Positions 13,469 to 25,535 of a DNA stretch of 64,000 bases are shown here, one piece after another (the stretch's first letter is position 1; each line of letters opens with the position of its first letter). The position numbers and the translations under genes are program-made. Source of the stretch: Orthonyx spaldingii (Eukaryota > Chordata > Aves > Passeriformes > Orthonychidae). The stretch is from NCBI GenBank assembly GCA_013397795.1, contig VZTJ01000082.1, positions 514,180 through 578,179 on the forward strand. Reading direction: 5' to 3'. Under the pieces are notes generated by a model, which searched no databases, was not told the origin of the DNA, and worked only from the letters and a program-made list of their open reading frames with translations.

Positions 13469-15432
13469 CTCTCACAAAACATGGTTACAGCAGAGAGGCA
13501 GATTACCTGACAGTTTTCCAGTATCAAAACTGAATCATCACTTCCTTGGCTTGTTTTAATGATCATTTTATGGCTGACCATGGGCAACAGTGTCATCTGG
13601 AAATGCAGTGTGGTATAAGCTGGGATCTTGGTGATGAGGACAGAGGATATGATATCAAGCTAGAAGCAGCAGTAGTTGCTGTAAATACATCTCCTCCTCC
13701 ATTGAGTGCACTGAAAGTTGTATATAGTAAGTGGATATTTACCAGACAGCCCTGTTTATATTCCAGTTTGTGATCCAAGGCAGATGGTCGTGTTGCTTCT
13801 TGTTTTACAGCTGACTGTTCAGCACAGTTGTTGCACAGTGTATTAAGTGCCTCAGCCCCTTGTATTGCTCATGGCCTTCTCTGAGTGTCTCTACAACCTG
13901 TCTTGTAAAGGCAACTCCATGCCCTGGCCTTCAGGCTGTCATGACTGCTTTTGCAGAGTCTCTGGGGCATTATTTCCTTTCCCCTTGTTTTTTGTGTTAT
14001 TCGCATGGCCTTGCACTGGGAAGTGCAAGTGACAGTCACAGCTGCGCCTGCTGGGCTGCAGCTCTTGCTTTTACGTGAGGGGACCCAGTGATGTGTGCAC
14101 AGAACTGGCATGCAGCACCTGCCACTGCTCAGCATGTGCTCTGATCTTTTCATATGGGAAAAGGATGGGGAGAAATGACCTGCTGCACTGGAGGTGTTCC
14201 TGGCAAGGATGCTCATTTGGGGATACCATCAATTCTTGTCCTGGATAGCCAAGGGAGAGGGTTTTCCCTTCCCTTTCTAGTTCTATCTCTTTTTTTCCTT
14301 TTTTTTTTTTCCTCTTTTTTCTCCTAAAATGAGCTTTCACCACTACAGTTGATGGTATGGCATTAGCTACGAATGCTGCTAACAAATCTCTTGTGAGTAC
14401 ACAGGTTGCACTCCTCTTTGCCAGGGTGCTCTAGTCCTGAGTAAGTCGGTCCTTTAATATAACAACAGATTAAATGCATCTGTGATGTTAATGATGGAGG
14501 ACACTGGAAATTACCCTTGTCTTTCAAGCATGGTTGTATACTAATTAAATAAAATCGCTTCAGCTTTGAGTAGTGCTTGAGACTGATTGTTTCCAGACCC
14601 AAGGAACTGCTGCAGCCTGACATGCTGAGAAGGATCTGGGCTCTGTATTAGATTAATATTATAAGGCAGCTTGTTCAGATAGGCTTTGTTGAAGGTTAAA
14701 GTGATCTGGACCCTGCTTTCAAACTGTGTGCCTGAAAGCAGGACAGGAAGCAGCTACAGAGCTGTCATTCTGCTGATGCAGTTCCACATCAACCCAAACT
14801 GAAGTCGTAACAATCTCAAAAGAGCTCATCTGTGTCAGGGAGAGAGGGCTTCATTCTCCACTGGTGTTACTAACCTGAAGAAACAATGGAGTCAGTGGTG
14901 CTGGAAATGCTTGTACTTCCCTATTTCTAACTGGCTGGGGACAATTGCTTAACTGGGCTCTGTACCTTGCTTGCAAACACCCTATTCCTATCCTTCTAAT
15001 TATGCTGCGGCTCTTCTGCTTGTGAGGTAAAAGAGTTAATAGCATGTGTGAGGAGCTTGCACACTGAAGGCACAGCTGCCAGGGTTTATTCCTGCTTATG
15101 TTGCCTTCTTGCAGCTTCTGCGTGCCCTGGGTAAAGGCCATGCTGTACTGTGGCAGACACCAGCCCATCTGTGCCTCTGCTCACAGCTCGGGCATTTGAC
15201 CTGCAGTGCAGCCTAATGTGTTACAGAGAAAGCAGGGCTCTGTCTTATCTCAGGCTTGGATTCTCTCTGTTTTGGTTTCCTCTGACTTTGCACTGGGAAA
15301 TGCTTTCTGACTTGTACCTGATCATATGGTTTGAGGCTGTGAGGATGTATGAATGTTTTTGAAGTGTTTCATATCTGTTGTTTTACATGTAAAGCCTATT
15401 TTTATTTCTTTTTTATCTTAGTGCTTACCTTC
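13469..15432. other. non-coding unique sequence
   Basis: Sequence between two retroelements. No gene recognised. A pyrimidine-rich stretch lies near 14,280-14,325. The two flanking LTRs of the same family are in opposite orientations, so this segment is not the interior of a provirus. Confidence 0.6.
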
Positions 15433-16075
15433 TGTTACGATCTGGTTTTAGACCCAGAGGAGCAGAGAAAGCTAGGTCTCTGTATATAAAATGGAAAAAA
15501 CTTTAAAGGTTGAAAATATGCCCAAAAAAGTGATTAAAACTGAACGAGGTTAGATGTTGGTGCCAAAAAATTGATATACGTTATTTGCTAGTAAAAGAGG
15601 AAACGTGAGTGAAAGAGAGAAAGAGGCGTGCATGGGGGCTGGGGGAACAGGGAAACAATGACAGGGGTTAGGTGGAAGCATGTCACTCTTCTGAGGGTCC
15701 CAACAATGTCTCGTTGCTCCCCTCCATCTGGTCTTCTGGGTGATGAGGGTCCCTCAGTGCCACTGCCGTGCTGTGCTGATGAGCACAGAATCCAGTGCAT
15801 TAATATACCTTTTGGGCCAGGTGGAAACACCCATGTGCCTCTTCTGCAGCGGCCAGTTTGACACTGTCCCTTGCAACACTTTGGATCCGCTGCATCATCC
15901 ACAGTGCTCTGGTGCAGGGTCTGGGGACCCCTTTTGGAGGGTGGGAGGGCCTCTGATGGGCCATGGCACCCCTTCTGCTGTGGATAAGCTTTTTCCCCCA
16001 GGGTGAAGGGCCCCCACAGCTGAGCTCTTCTGCCAGCGAAGGGTGGGTATTTCTCTGCCTCTCACCAGAGGCATT

Positions 16076-16349
16076 ACCACATGTGACAGCACAGATTCCT
16101 TCTCACGGGAAAAATGTTCCTGTCTGTAACAAGTTTGGTAAACAAGATAAGTTGTTCAGAGCTGCTTTGGGAACAGGCGGTCGAATGCCTGTGGCCAGTC
16201 AGTCCCAGGGAGTGGATGGCTGTGACCAAATCCAGTTAGCACTCATTTTGTATATAAAAGCTGAATTTAAATAAATAAATCTCTTTCTCGGCATTCTCTT
16301 TCATGGTGTGTTCCTTTGTTTCAACATTGGCTCAACAGCGACAACCACA
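16076..16349 (+). mobile_element. solo LTR, copy 2, with 6-bp target-site duplication (nested)
   Basis: The LTR is 16082-16343 (262 bp) in plus orientation, starting TGTGACAGCACAGATT and ending GGCTCAACAGCGACA. Perfect duplication ACCACA at 16076-16081 and 16344-16349. It is the best-preserved member of the family here and the same length as copy 1. The core-promoter-like TATATAAAAG is at 16251-16260, with overlapping AATAAA motifs at 16270-16275 and 16274-16279, implying a very short R region. It sits inside the older element 15433-16569 and so postdates it. No internal retroviral sequence remains. Confidence 0.92.
16251..16279 (+). promoter_or_regulatory. LTR TATA box and polyadenylation signals
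   Basis: TATATAAAAG is followed within about 10 bases by AATAAATAAA. The same pair, in the same order and spacing, is present in copies 1 and 3 on the minus strand, so it is a family feature. Whether the LTR is active as a host promoter or terminator cannot be told from sequence. Confidence 0.6.
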
Positions 16350-19300
16350 CACCCAAAACCTTTCCTCCTCCCACCCTTTGGTGCAAGGGTCTGTGCTGGC
16401 CTGGCAGCTGATAGGCCCCTGGGGCTATGGTCTTCCCCCTGGAGGTGTTAGGTTCTGCTTTGTGAATGTCCCCAGTCCTGAGTTACTTTATCTTCATCAG
16501 CGAGCAGTCCAGGGCCTCAGTCAGAAGGCCCATTCAGGGTGTGGTGGTCTTTTCTGCAGCTTTGTAACACAGTCTTTGTTATAATGAGCAAAGGGTGCTT
16601 CATGAAAATGTTTAAGTCATTAAACTATAGTATTTCAGTCTGACACCTTCAGAGGCTCAAAGGAAAGGATTAGTTGGTAAATGTGATATGATAAACTCAG
16701 CATATATTTGTAGCAGAAGGTCTTGTAAATAGGTCTGCGGGATGAATAAGACTTGAAGGATGATATTTTACAAATAGCATTACTGATGAAAATGCAGATA
16801 AGTGTTACACGCTCTAAGGATCCCCAGCAGACGCATCAAAGTGTGATGAGTTTGCACTACCACTGTGAACTTGCTGTGGTTGGAATTTGCTTTCAGAGTT
16901 ATGGCACCAAAACTGCAAAGAAAGATGCTTAGCAGGTCTTGCTGAAGCAGCTGAATGGACTTCCCCACACTTTTGTTGTTCAGTGCTGCTTTTAACTTAC
17001 AGCACACTAATTGCATAACCCCCCCAGTAACTTAGGAATTTTCTGTATTCCAGAAGATCTATTGATTAATTTAGTGGGGTATCTTTCCTTCTGAACAAAG
17101 CAGTGGATGTGCTTGTCTTGTACCATACCTTGTCAAGTCATGATGGGAAAGTGAGCTTGTGGGTGTTGTTGTTCTGGTTATAATGACTAACTCTCAGTGT
17201 ATCTGAGGAAAGTGGTAGCTCATTTTACCTATTTTTTATTTTGTAGTGCCTGGACTGTTGAATTAACTCATGTCATGGGTAAAGAGAGCTCTCCTTCCTC
17301 TTCTTCCACTTCGTAAGGAATAATTTCTTACCTGGAAAGTGCCTACAATAGCAATTATACAGCTAATGTCTTTCTGGTCATTTTGCTACCTGCACCATAG
17401 GTGCATGTTTTTGTGGGTTGGTTTTTAGTCTTGTTTCAGTTTTATGTTTTGTTTCTGGGGTTTTTTTTAAGAGTCTGGTCTATTTGTCTCTGTGACTTTG
17501 GAAACCAAGTGTAAAACCACATTTCTTTTTCAGAGGCTGTTTCAGCTTTGTTATGTATGTTATATGCAGTAAAACAGACTGTCCAGGCAGCAGAATTGTA
17601 GGCCTTGGATGCAGGATCAGTTTAGAAAGAAGTTTTAGCTCTTATTCACAAGGCAATGAGATGACCATACACATGCTCTTTAATTAGTCTCAGTGCCATG
17701 AGGCAATTGATATTCGTAGCAGATATTACTGAATGTACAGGCCATTTTGGAAAAGCTCTCATGTAATAAGTTGTGGAACGGTGCAGAATTATGCTAACAG
17801 AATGAGCCTGAAATCTGAATGATTGCTCAGTTATACTGAATCTGTGAACCAGCCAAGTTCAGAATTGCCATCAGATACTGGCTGTATTATTATGGATGTG
17901 GATGTCTTTTGAATGCCAGAAAAAGCTGTAGAGCTTATTTAATATAAATTTACAAAACAAACACAAAAAAAAAAGACAAGCAAGTGTTTAAGTCCTGACC
18001 TTGTTACATGTCAGACAAGGGAGTTTTCTGAAAGGCTGTATAGAGCAACAGAAGGCAGTGGTTTGCAGGGGCTGAACCATGCAGTGTTAAGGCTGGTGGT
18101 GGGGAAGAAGGGGTAGCTATCAAATTCCAACACTCTGTGTGCAGGGGGGTCTGATTCCACTCCTGTGTGCTGTAGCATTAATGCAGAATGGATGGTACTG
18201 AGAGCTCACACTGCTAAGTGGGGCATGAAGCTTTGGAGCTTTTCTGTCTGTCTCTAGTGTATAGGCTGCTCTTCTGCATATCAGCAGAGCATACACTAAG
18301 TATCTTAAGACCAAATCTGACAGAATATAGGAATATTTGTACAAAGTCAAATGCCCACCTAACCTAATACCTGTTTCTGACAATGAGCAACAGTGAATTG
18401 AAGGGGAAGTACAGGACCACAGCTCTATCATGGGTGGAACTTTCCCCAGGGTACTGTCTCAGACCTGGCAATGGATTATATGTATTCCAGTAATACTGAT
18501 TTCTTTGAATTTGTCTAATTTCACCTCAAACTGACATGAACTTTTATCATCCAAAGCACCCTGGGATTGCCAACCTGAGGCTGCCACTCTGGCCCTGCTT
18601 GTTTTGTTGTTCATCTCTACTGGAATATTCATTGAGTCAGTTCCTTTGGCTTCACTGCAGCTGCTGCTGGATCCAGCTGCTGCCTTTATGAGCTGAAGGG
18701 AAGATTGGACTGTGTGAAAACTTCAGCTTTCTCAGGAAACTCGGCTGCACCTTCCTGATAGTGGCAGATCCTGTAACTATGCCATGACAAGCCGAACTGA
18801 GTCTTGGTCAGGCTTGTGCTGCACATTGTTGTTTCTTTCCAAACTCTGCTTCTCCATGATAACGTCAGCTGTCATTGTGTGATCTTTTTGCTGTTTGGTT
18901 TACAGTAATACTTGCAAATCCGAGACACCTCCTCTACCTGTCAGGTCAGCAGTCCCATCTGACCTATCCTTCTCTGCCCATCAGAAAGGCACATACACAG
19001 TCATGAAGAGCTTAATCTCTTGCTGCAGACCCAGAGCATGAGTTGCAGTATCAGGCTAATCTTGTATCACAGCCACTTGTCACCATTTCTGAATAGGAAA
19101 ATCAAAGCTGACTGGATATCAAAACAGGATACAGTGCACCCTTGTGTGCTGTTGCCACTTGAAGCAGATATGACCTGTTTTACCCTGAAGGAGTGATGTT
19201 TACATTTTAGTTAATTATCGGACTTCCAGTAGTGTCTAAAAACTGCAGTGAAGGACTGATGTGCTGTTATGCTGTTTGTTGTATATGAGCGAGCACAGCA

Positions 19301-22300
19301 AACTTTTTTGTGTTAAGTGGCATGTAAGTTTGTCTCTGGCACCAGTTCAAAGCTCTGCTGGTGCAGGGCTTATCACTGGTGCTAATGATTCATTACTGCT
19401 GTCCTGCTTGTATAGAGTTTTCTTTTCAAATGGGGTTTTCTAGGTTACTTACATAAAGGTGTTCAGTGGTCAGAATTGGAACCAGAATTCACACACAGCT
19501 GGATCTTTTCCTGCTGTGGAGTTTGTGCCTAGATCTTTAGGTAAATTAAACTTCAGGCTGACTTTATGCTGGCAGAACATTGTTATCCAGCTTGGTCTGT
19601 GTCCAGAGTAATGCACTTTTCCAACAAACAGCTTCAAGTGTATCATTGTCCTATGCCTGCCTGCCATTTCCTTCCTTCCTTCCTTCCCAGGTGGGAGTAA
19701 CCTTGTAAGGGACTCTGATTAGCACAGATGGCTGTGGCTCTGTCGTTCCAGCCCTCCTAGCAGCCTGCTATGATCTCAACAGATGGAGTGGGCTTGGTGC
19801 TCCGGTGTTAGGAGCTGCAGAGGACATGTGTATGCTTGGTGGAAGCAGCAGACTGAGTCAAATATTTGTGGTGTTCTTCTTGTAGAAAAGATTAATGTCG
19901 AGATGAAAAGTGAAGGGAAAACTGCTACACTGCAGAAGTAGCCGTGGTTTCCAGTGTGGAATTACTAACAGCTAAACTGTGAAGAACAATAAAAGGAGGA
20001 ATTCTGCAGAGCTCAGTTAAATGATGACAACTGTTAGGCCATGATGAAGGCAAGCTGCTTTGTAAAGTGGAGCACAAGGACACAGACAAATTCAGGGGAA
20101 AAAGAATGAGTGTACAAAATGATGGCTGAACATTGCAGAAATGTTCTGGGCAGTGAGACCTTTCATCTGCTTCCTAAGGAGAGTAGGAGAGAGCCCCAGC
20201 ACTCTGGATTAATTGGTTTTGTGGTGAATAAAACAGGGCTATGCTGTGTTAGAACTTGACGGCTGTAGAGGGATGAAGCAAGGGAGGAAACATGGACTGT
20301 TCAGACCTCAGAGCTGGCTGTGCAAAGGCAAGTTCTTGCTTCTCTGCTTTGGAGTAGGTATGTGAAGAGCAGCAGGTAGACACCAAAATTATTCGTCCTA
20401 AAGCATCTCCCTCCTGTAGTTTCTTTTTATGAAATTAGGCTCCTTTGGCTCTTTTGTGAATCTCCTTTTTCTTTCCTTATAGCCTGAGCCAGCCTGTATT
20501 ACCTGCAGGCTCTTCCTCATTCGAGGAAGCTTCTGAGGGGATTAATGTAAACTAGAGCCAGCTGCTTAGGCTTTCTTCACATGACAGATTTGCTTGGCGT
20601 TTTGGAAAGGAAAGCATATGGCACAAACTTTGCACACAAGTTCTGGGGATCTAGAGTCAGGTTACCTCATGCCTGCATCTCTGAGATGGCAAAGATTATA
20701 TTCCTTTATCTTAGCCACTGCTAGGAAATATCTCAAACCCCAGGGTCTTTGGAATCTTACTCTGTTCCTTCCCACAATTTAATCAGTGCAGTCATAACAA
20801 TTTGCTGAGTGAAATAGGCTTTGCAACAGGTAATTTACCACCCAGGTGGAAATCAGCAGCAATACCAGTTAAGTCAAAAGGCTGTAAAGTTTGAAAGTGG
20901 TAGGAAAGTGAATTGAGACACAACCATTTAACAATGAAGTAGTTATGATTTTTCAAGTATATTTTTTCCTTCTTGGGAAGCATCTTAAAGCAATACACGA
21001 TAGATCAAAAAATAACAAAATGCCAGAGGAAAACCATGTAAAATGTTGGAGAATTATGTGCAATTCTCCTCAACACAGGACAATCTTCATCTCATTCAAA
21101 CACTTCTTTCAAGTTTGTTTATTTTTTCATTCCCCTACTGCAGCCCATAACCTAATTCACATAGCGTTGCCTTCTTGATAGTTTGGTTTCCTACTTTTGA
21201 CTAAACAAATCAGAGGAGAAACCCAAACACATTTCCATGTGTCCTTTTGGTCCCTTATTGATTCCTGCCAAGAAAGTACACCATTCACATTCAACTTCCA
21301 TGCAGAGATCTGCAGTTAGGTGCATTTTAGAACATGTTTTCCTGGGGAACAGCAAAGCCAGTGAGTATTACTGAATTCTGGTTGTGCAAGTAGAGAAGCA
21401 GACCGTGTATCCTGTGTGTGTCCTGGGTGCAAATGCGGGAGCTGCTGCACTAATCCACTGGGAAGGTGTCTCCTACAGGGGCCAATATATGTTCTATAGA
21501 AGTGATTTAAGTGATTTTTATCCCTACATCTCCATTTAATGACTCAGGTTGGATTAGTGAATAACATTTCTTTCATACCATCTGTGCCGAGCAGCTTTAT
21601 TGTCTGAAGTAGGAGAACTAAGAACAAATTAGGATTTTATTGCTGGTGGTTTTATTTAACTTTTTGTTGGTTTTTACAAAATTACTGTATTGTGTACCAC
21701 AGTCACATCCCATACCAATAGATTTTTTTGTTTTCTCTTTTCATCTTCCTAAAATCTCTAATGCATAAGGTTTCCTCCAGTTTCTGCCATTTCATCTGGA
21801 CTTGGAGCCAAACAAAATACATGTGGAGGACTTTGAATGTCCTATTGGTAAATTGGGCTTTTTCTTCAGTTTTTCTGTAAAATGTTTTTCTAGGTTGCTT
21901 ATTGTCATTCCTAGAGGATGCTAGCTCTTCTTAAGGGAATTGTACAGGTAACAGGTCCTGGGACTGTGTACCCCCCTGCTCTTGATAATGCCACAAAACA
22001 TTGCAACTGGCCCTTGCCAGCTGAGGAGAGAGGCTGGGGTACAAAGTATAGCATTACAAGGATAAGTAAATATTTGTTTGCAGGAGGCTTCCCAGCCAAA
22101 GTGGGGCACTTGGAACATGGTTCTACACAGGGTTCTTATACCCTTCAAGCGTTGAGGTACAACACAATTTGACTATTCACTATCTCTCACATTGCCAATT
22201 ACTAATCATAGTAAAACTACACAGCAGCTGTATTTCTGCAGCACTGTTGCTGCTTGGCTATTTATCCAGATGTCTCTGGAGTCAGTTTTGCTGCAGCTAT

Positions 22301-24329
22301 TTATTGATGATGCCAGACAATGCTGGGAGGGTTTCAAAGATGTGTTAGAAGAGCCAGGTGTCATCTTGGTTGTCCAGGGGTATTTCTTGTCCTTCATGGA
22401 CAGCTCTACACTTCCAAGAATCTAAGCTCTTATTTCCAGGGCCAGGCTGTACTTTACTTGTTTTACATAAGCATGAACAGTACCAAAGCCTACAGCAAAA
22501 TTCCACTACTTCCTTACATTGTAGTATATAATGTTAAGCAAATACATATTAACAACTGTTACAGTAAAAAGGCTGTTTGCTATTATAGTTAGGGAAGGGG
22601 ATTTTCGTAACAGTTTAGAATTTTTTAAAAAATCTTTTCTGGTGGACTCCGAGTATGATTTAGTTTTTCTATCAATCAGTGTGGCAGATCTTTGTGACTT
22701 TAATCCATGACGACACTATTGAAAGTTCATATTTTTGTACCAGCACTAACCAGAGCGTGTGTTTGTGGTTTTTATAATTATCTTGCTACCTAGCACCTAA
22801 CATGGTCTTTTGTCTTGTTACCTGGCAGGTAAAATGATCTACATCTTTACCTGTGTTTGGTGGTACCTTTGGGACAATGCTAGCTATATAGTTTGTCCTA
22901 CTGTTATGAATAAATGAACTCTTTTATTAGGTTATTAGCAGGAGTCACTTCTTCTATTCAACAATGTATTGACCAGATCTTGGTAATATTAAGATAGATT
23001 TTGGAATATTCCGTTATATTTCTTACTTGCCTGTAACAATCTTCTGTGCATACAGAGTACGGTTGTTACATGCTCTTGCTAAACTCCAGGTGATGGTGGA
23101 TGTTGCTCTCATCCCCAACTATACATTTGGTGGTGTACATTCTGTTGGGTTTTTAGTATTTTTGCTACTAATGCATAATATACTATAATCCTCCTGAGAT
23201 TTGCCTCTTGTTACATGCTTCTAAAGATCTTGCAGGAAGTTAGCATTTTTTTTCAAGAGCTGCCTGCTGCTTTATACTTTGTTAGAAGTTAGAATACACT
23301 GGTGGAGTTGGCACATGAGCTTCCTGTTCTGAAATTTGCCTCCTTCTTTCAGATTTGGTGATCTTTTTTTTATATAATGGAGGAATGTGTGCCTTCCCTC
23401 AATACTATACTTGGGCAGGTCATCTATCTTTGACAGTTTTACTATGAGGCTTCTTCCCCAGTTGCTTCTCTTTCTTCTTCTCTCTTCTTTCAAAGTTCAA
23501 GGAAACTCTGGAGGATTTTCCTGTCACTTGCGTGAAGCACCTCTCCAGTAATGGTTTCCTCTCCAGACACTTTCCTATTTTTATGTTTAATAATGGAGTT
23601 TCCATTCAGTGTTACAAATTAATTATACAGAAGCTGTAAATATTTCAGTCTGTTACTTCTTCGCTGTTGTCTCTTTTGAGCCCTCTCTTGAGCTTGCACT
23701 GGGGGGGAGAGAAAAGATGGTTTCTCTCCAATGTTTTGTTTCAGGTGTTTGTTTGATCTGTCACTCATTTGGAGGATTATCACCCATTTGAAAAGTAATC
23801 ATTCATTTTAATCCCAAAGCTACATGATATAACCTTCATTGGTATTTTTAATCAGAAGTATAAACTAATGATTATGAGGACAGTGGGAGTCTTCTGTGCC
23901 AAAGTATTAAATTAATGACATAAAAATTTCCTGAAAGTAGAAATTTTAGGGACCTTATTTCAGACATAAATCACATATTCTTTGCAATTTTTTGATATAT
24001 ATTTGCTTGAGAAGTTGTGTGGTGTTGAGCCTTTATAAATTTGAAGGTAAGTTTGTACCAAATGAAAAGAGAGGATTGTTAAAACATTTTCCAGCTGAGA
24101 TACAAGGCTGTACTCTGTATGCTGCATGCCTCCAAACATGGATTACGAGGTGATCACACTCGTTTGGAGGATGATTGCTGTTGGTTACCATTTTACCACA
24201 GTCAATTCCAGTAGCAGTATCTGTGGTTTGGCCATAAATTAGATTATGAATGCACTTTTTCTTGTGCTGTTCGTGTGCATGCACCTGATGCCTGGAGTCC
24301 TGTATACAGTTGTGGAGAAAATGATGTGG

Positions 24330-24376
24330 GGTTTGTTTGTTTGTTGTTGGTTTGTTTCTTTTCTTGTTTGTTTGTA
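24330..24376. repeat. GTTT-rich simple repeat
   Basis: Imperfect tetranucleotide repeat of GTTT with TTG and TTC interruptions. On the minus strand it encodes the low-complexity K/N/T/Q stretch of an accidental open frame. Confidence 0.8.
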
Positions 24377-24892
24377 TCCAAGAAACTCTGTTCCCTCGCA
24401 GCCCCAAGGCAAAGCAAAATAACAGATAAATATTTACAGGAATATTTTGAGCACTGCTGATAGAATTTTCTGGCAGTCCATTGAGACAGATATTTGTCAT
24501 GAGATGTCAAAGACAAGGACATTTACTCAGGGTTAAAATCTGGCTGCTTTTCCAGACCCTTAAAGCTGACCTCATAGCTTCTATCTTTAAGTGTCTTTGT
24601 ATTTCTTTGTAGGCTCCTTAGCAACTAGTAAAAACTTAAAATCAGAGCAAATTTAAAATGTGATGAAAGGCTCAGAGGCCAAGGATAGCTGGCACTTTTT
24701 CCTGAATTGTTGCACTAGAAGCTTAATTTGTTCTATGTGCTTTTTTTCCTCTCCCCTTCTTATGTCACAGCCTATAAGAAAGATTTCGCTGCTGGAAGGA
24801 ATGTGCTTGATTTTTAGTTCAGCTAATGATGACCAAAGCAGAATGGAAGTGATTTCTTTCTCTTTGTTGTTCTGTGTCTCCTTTTGGTTAAT

Positions 24893-24946
24893 TAGAGAAT
24901 ATCACAGCAGAGCTTTGCACATAACTAGAGAATATCACAGCAGAGC
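24893..24946. repeat. short direct duplication, 33-bp period
   Basis: TAGAGAATATCACAGCAGAG occurs at 24893-24912 and again at 24926-24945, with the next base (C) also shared: 21 of 21 identical. The 12 bases between differ in composition. This is a small local duplication and not a known element. Confidence 0.9.
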
Positions 24947-25130
24947 ATTTTGACTTTCCAGTAGCTATAGAGTGATTTAAAAAAAAAAAAAAAAAATTGC
25001 CATACTTTATTTTGCCTGTGCTGACTTTTCCAGCCTTTGCCACATGCCAAATGCTCAGGAGTGTGGTGCAGGACAGCCAAAACACATTACAGGCCAGTGG
25101 GCCACCAGCAGTGGCACAGATGTGTTTAGC

Positions 25131-25535
25131 TGCTCCTTTGGCCCCGCTCTGATGGGGCAGCACCGAGCAGCTGCTCTTGACCCCTAGAAATCCGTCTCCT
25201 TTCAGAAGTATGTGAGCGCTCGGCATCCAGACTTCCCCCCACGCACAGCAAGTAACTTTCGCAGGATTTAGTACCCTTCTTCGCTGAGTGATGTCCCCTT
25301 GGAAACCTCGGGGAGGTGGTTTTGAGGCGGAGTGAGCAGACACGCTTGGCGGGAGCTCTCTCTCTGGCCGCGGGCTGTGCCGGGGCTGTGCCCTGCGCCG
25401 GGGTGCCCGTCCGCGGAACGCACCGAGCTGAAATCTGCTGTAACTCAGCGCAGCACGGCTGGCAGGGTCCGTGCCAGCAGTGCTGAATAATTAGAAAACC
25501 CCCGAGCGTCAGGTTCTGCCTTTGCCTTATGCCGA
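25131..25535. promoter_or_regulatory. CpG island
   Basis: I count about 28 CpG dinucleotides between 25145 and 25533, about 13 of them in the 120 bases 25321-25440. Most of the window has only a few per kilobase. The core contains GGCCGCGGG, GCGCCGGGG and CCGTCCGCGG. Unmethylated CpG islands of this kind usually mark promoters in birds and mammals, so an unrecognised transcription start (coding or lncRNA) is the simplest reading. I see no TATA box or convincing first exon, and direction cannot be assigned. A minus-strand open frame of 168 codons (25126-25632) covers it but shows no domain and is probably open only because the region is GC-rich. Confidence 0.65.

Larger units (their letters stand above)
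15433..16569. mobile_element. older LTR-like element, split by a nested solo LTR (probable)
   Basis: The block runs from TGTTACGATCTGG (15433) to TTTGTAACA (ending 16569), giving a 6-bp terminal inverted repeat TGTTAC/GTAACA. Removing the nested LTR and one copy of its duplication leaves about 869 bp, long for an LTR but not out of range. It has a TATA-like GTATATAAAATGG (near 15481) and is more GC-rich than its surroundings, especially 15,620-16,080 and 16,345-16,560. The text resembles, from memory, a bird LTR family. The flanking 5-mers CCTTC and CAGTC match at only 3 of 5 positions, so the boundaries are uncertain. Open frames inside it on both strands look accidental. Confidence 0.4.
16570..25130. 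other. non-coding unique sequence
   Basis: About 8.5 kb without a supported gene. Contents seen: a short (TTCC)n tract near 19,668-19,687, a GTTT-rich tract at about 24,330-24,376, a 33-bp-period duplication at 24,893-24,946, and a 17-nt A run near 24,980. The longest open frame (24,033-24,500, minus) runs through the GTTT-rich tract and shows no domain. Confidence 0.55.

Noticed and set aside
13201..16343. Copies 1 and 2 of the LTR as the two ends of one provirus
   Set aside because: They are in opposite orientations and each has its own complete, different 6-bp duplication.
24033..24500. 155-codon minus-strand open frame
   Set aside because: Its middle is the GTTT-rich simple repeat and no domain, signal peptide or splice context is visible.
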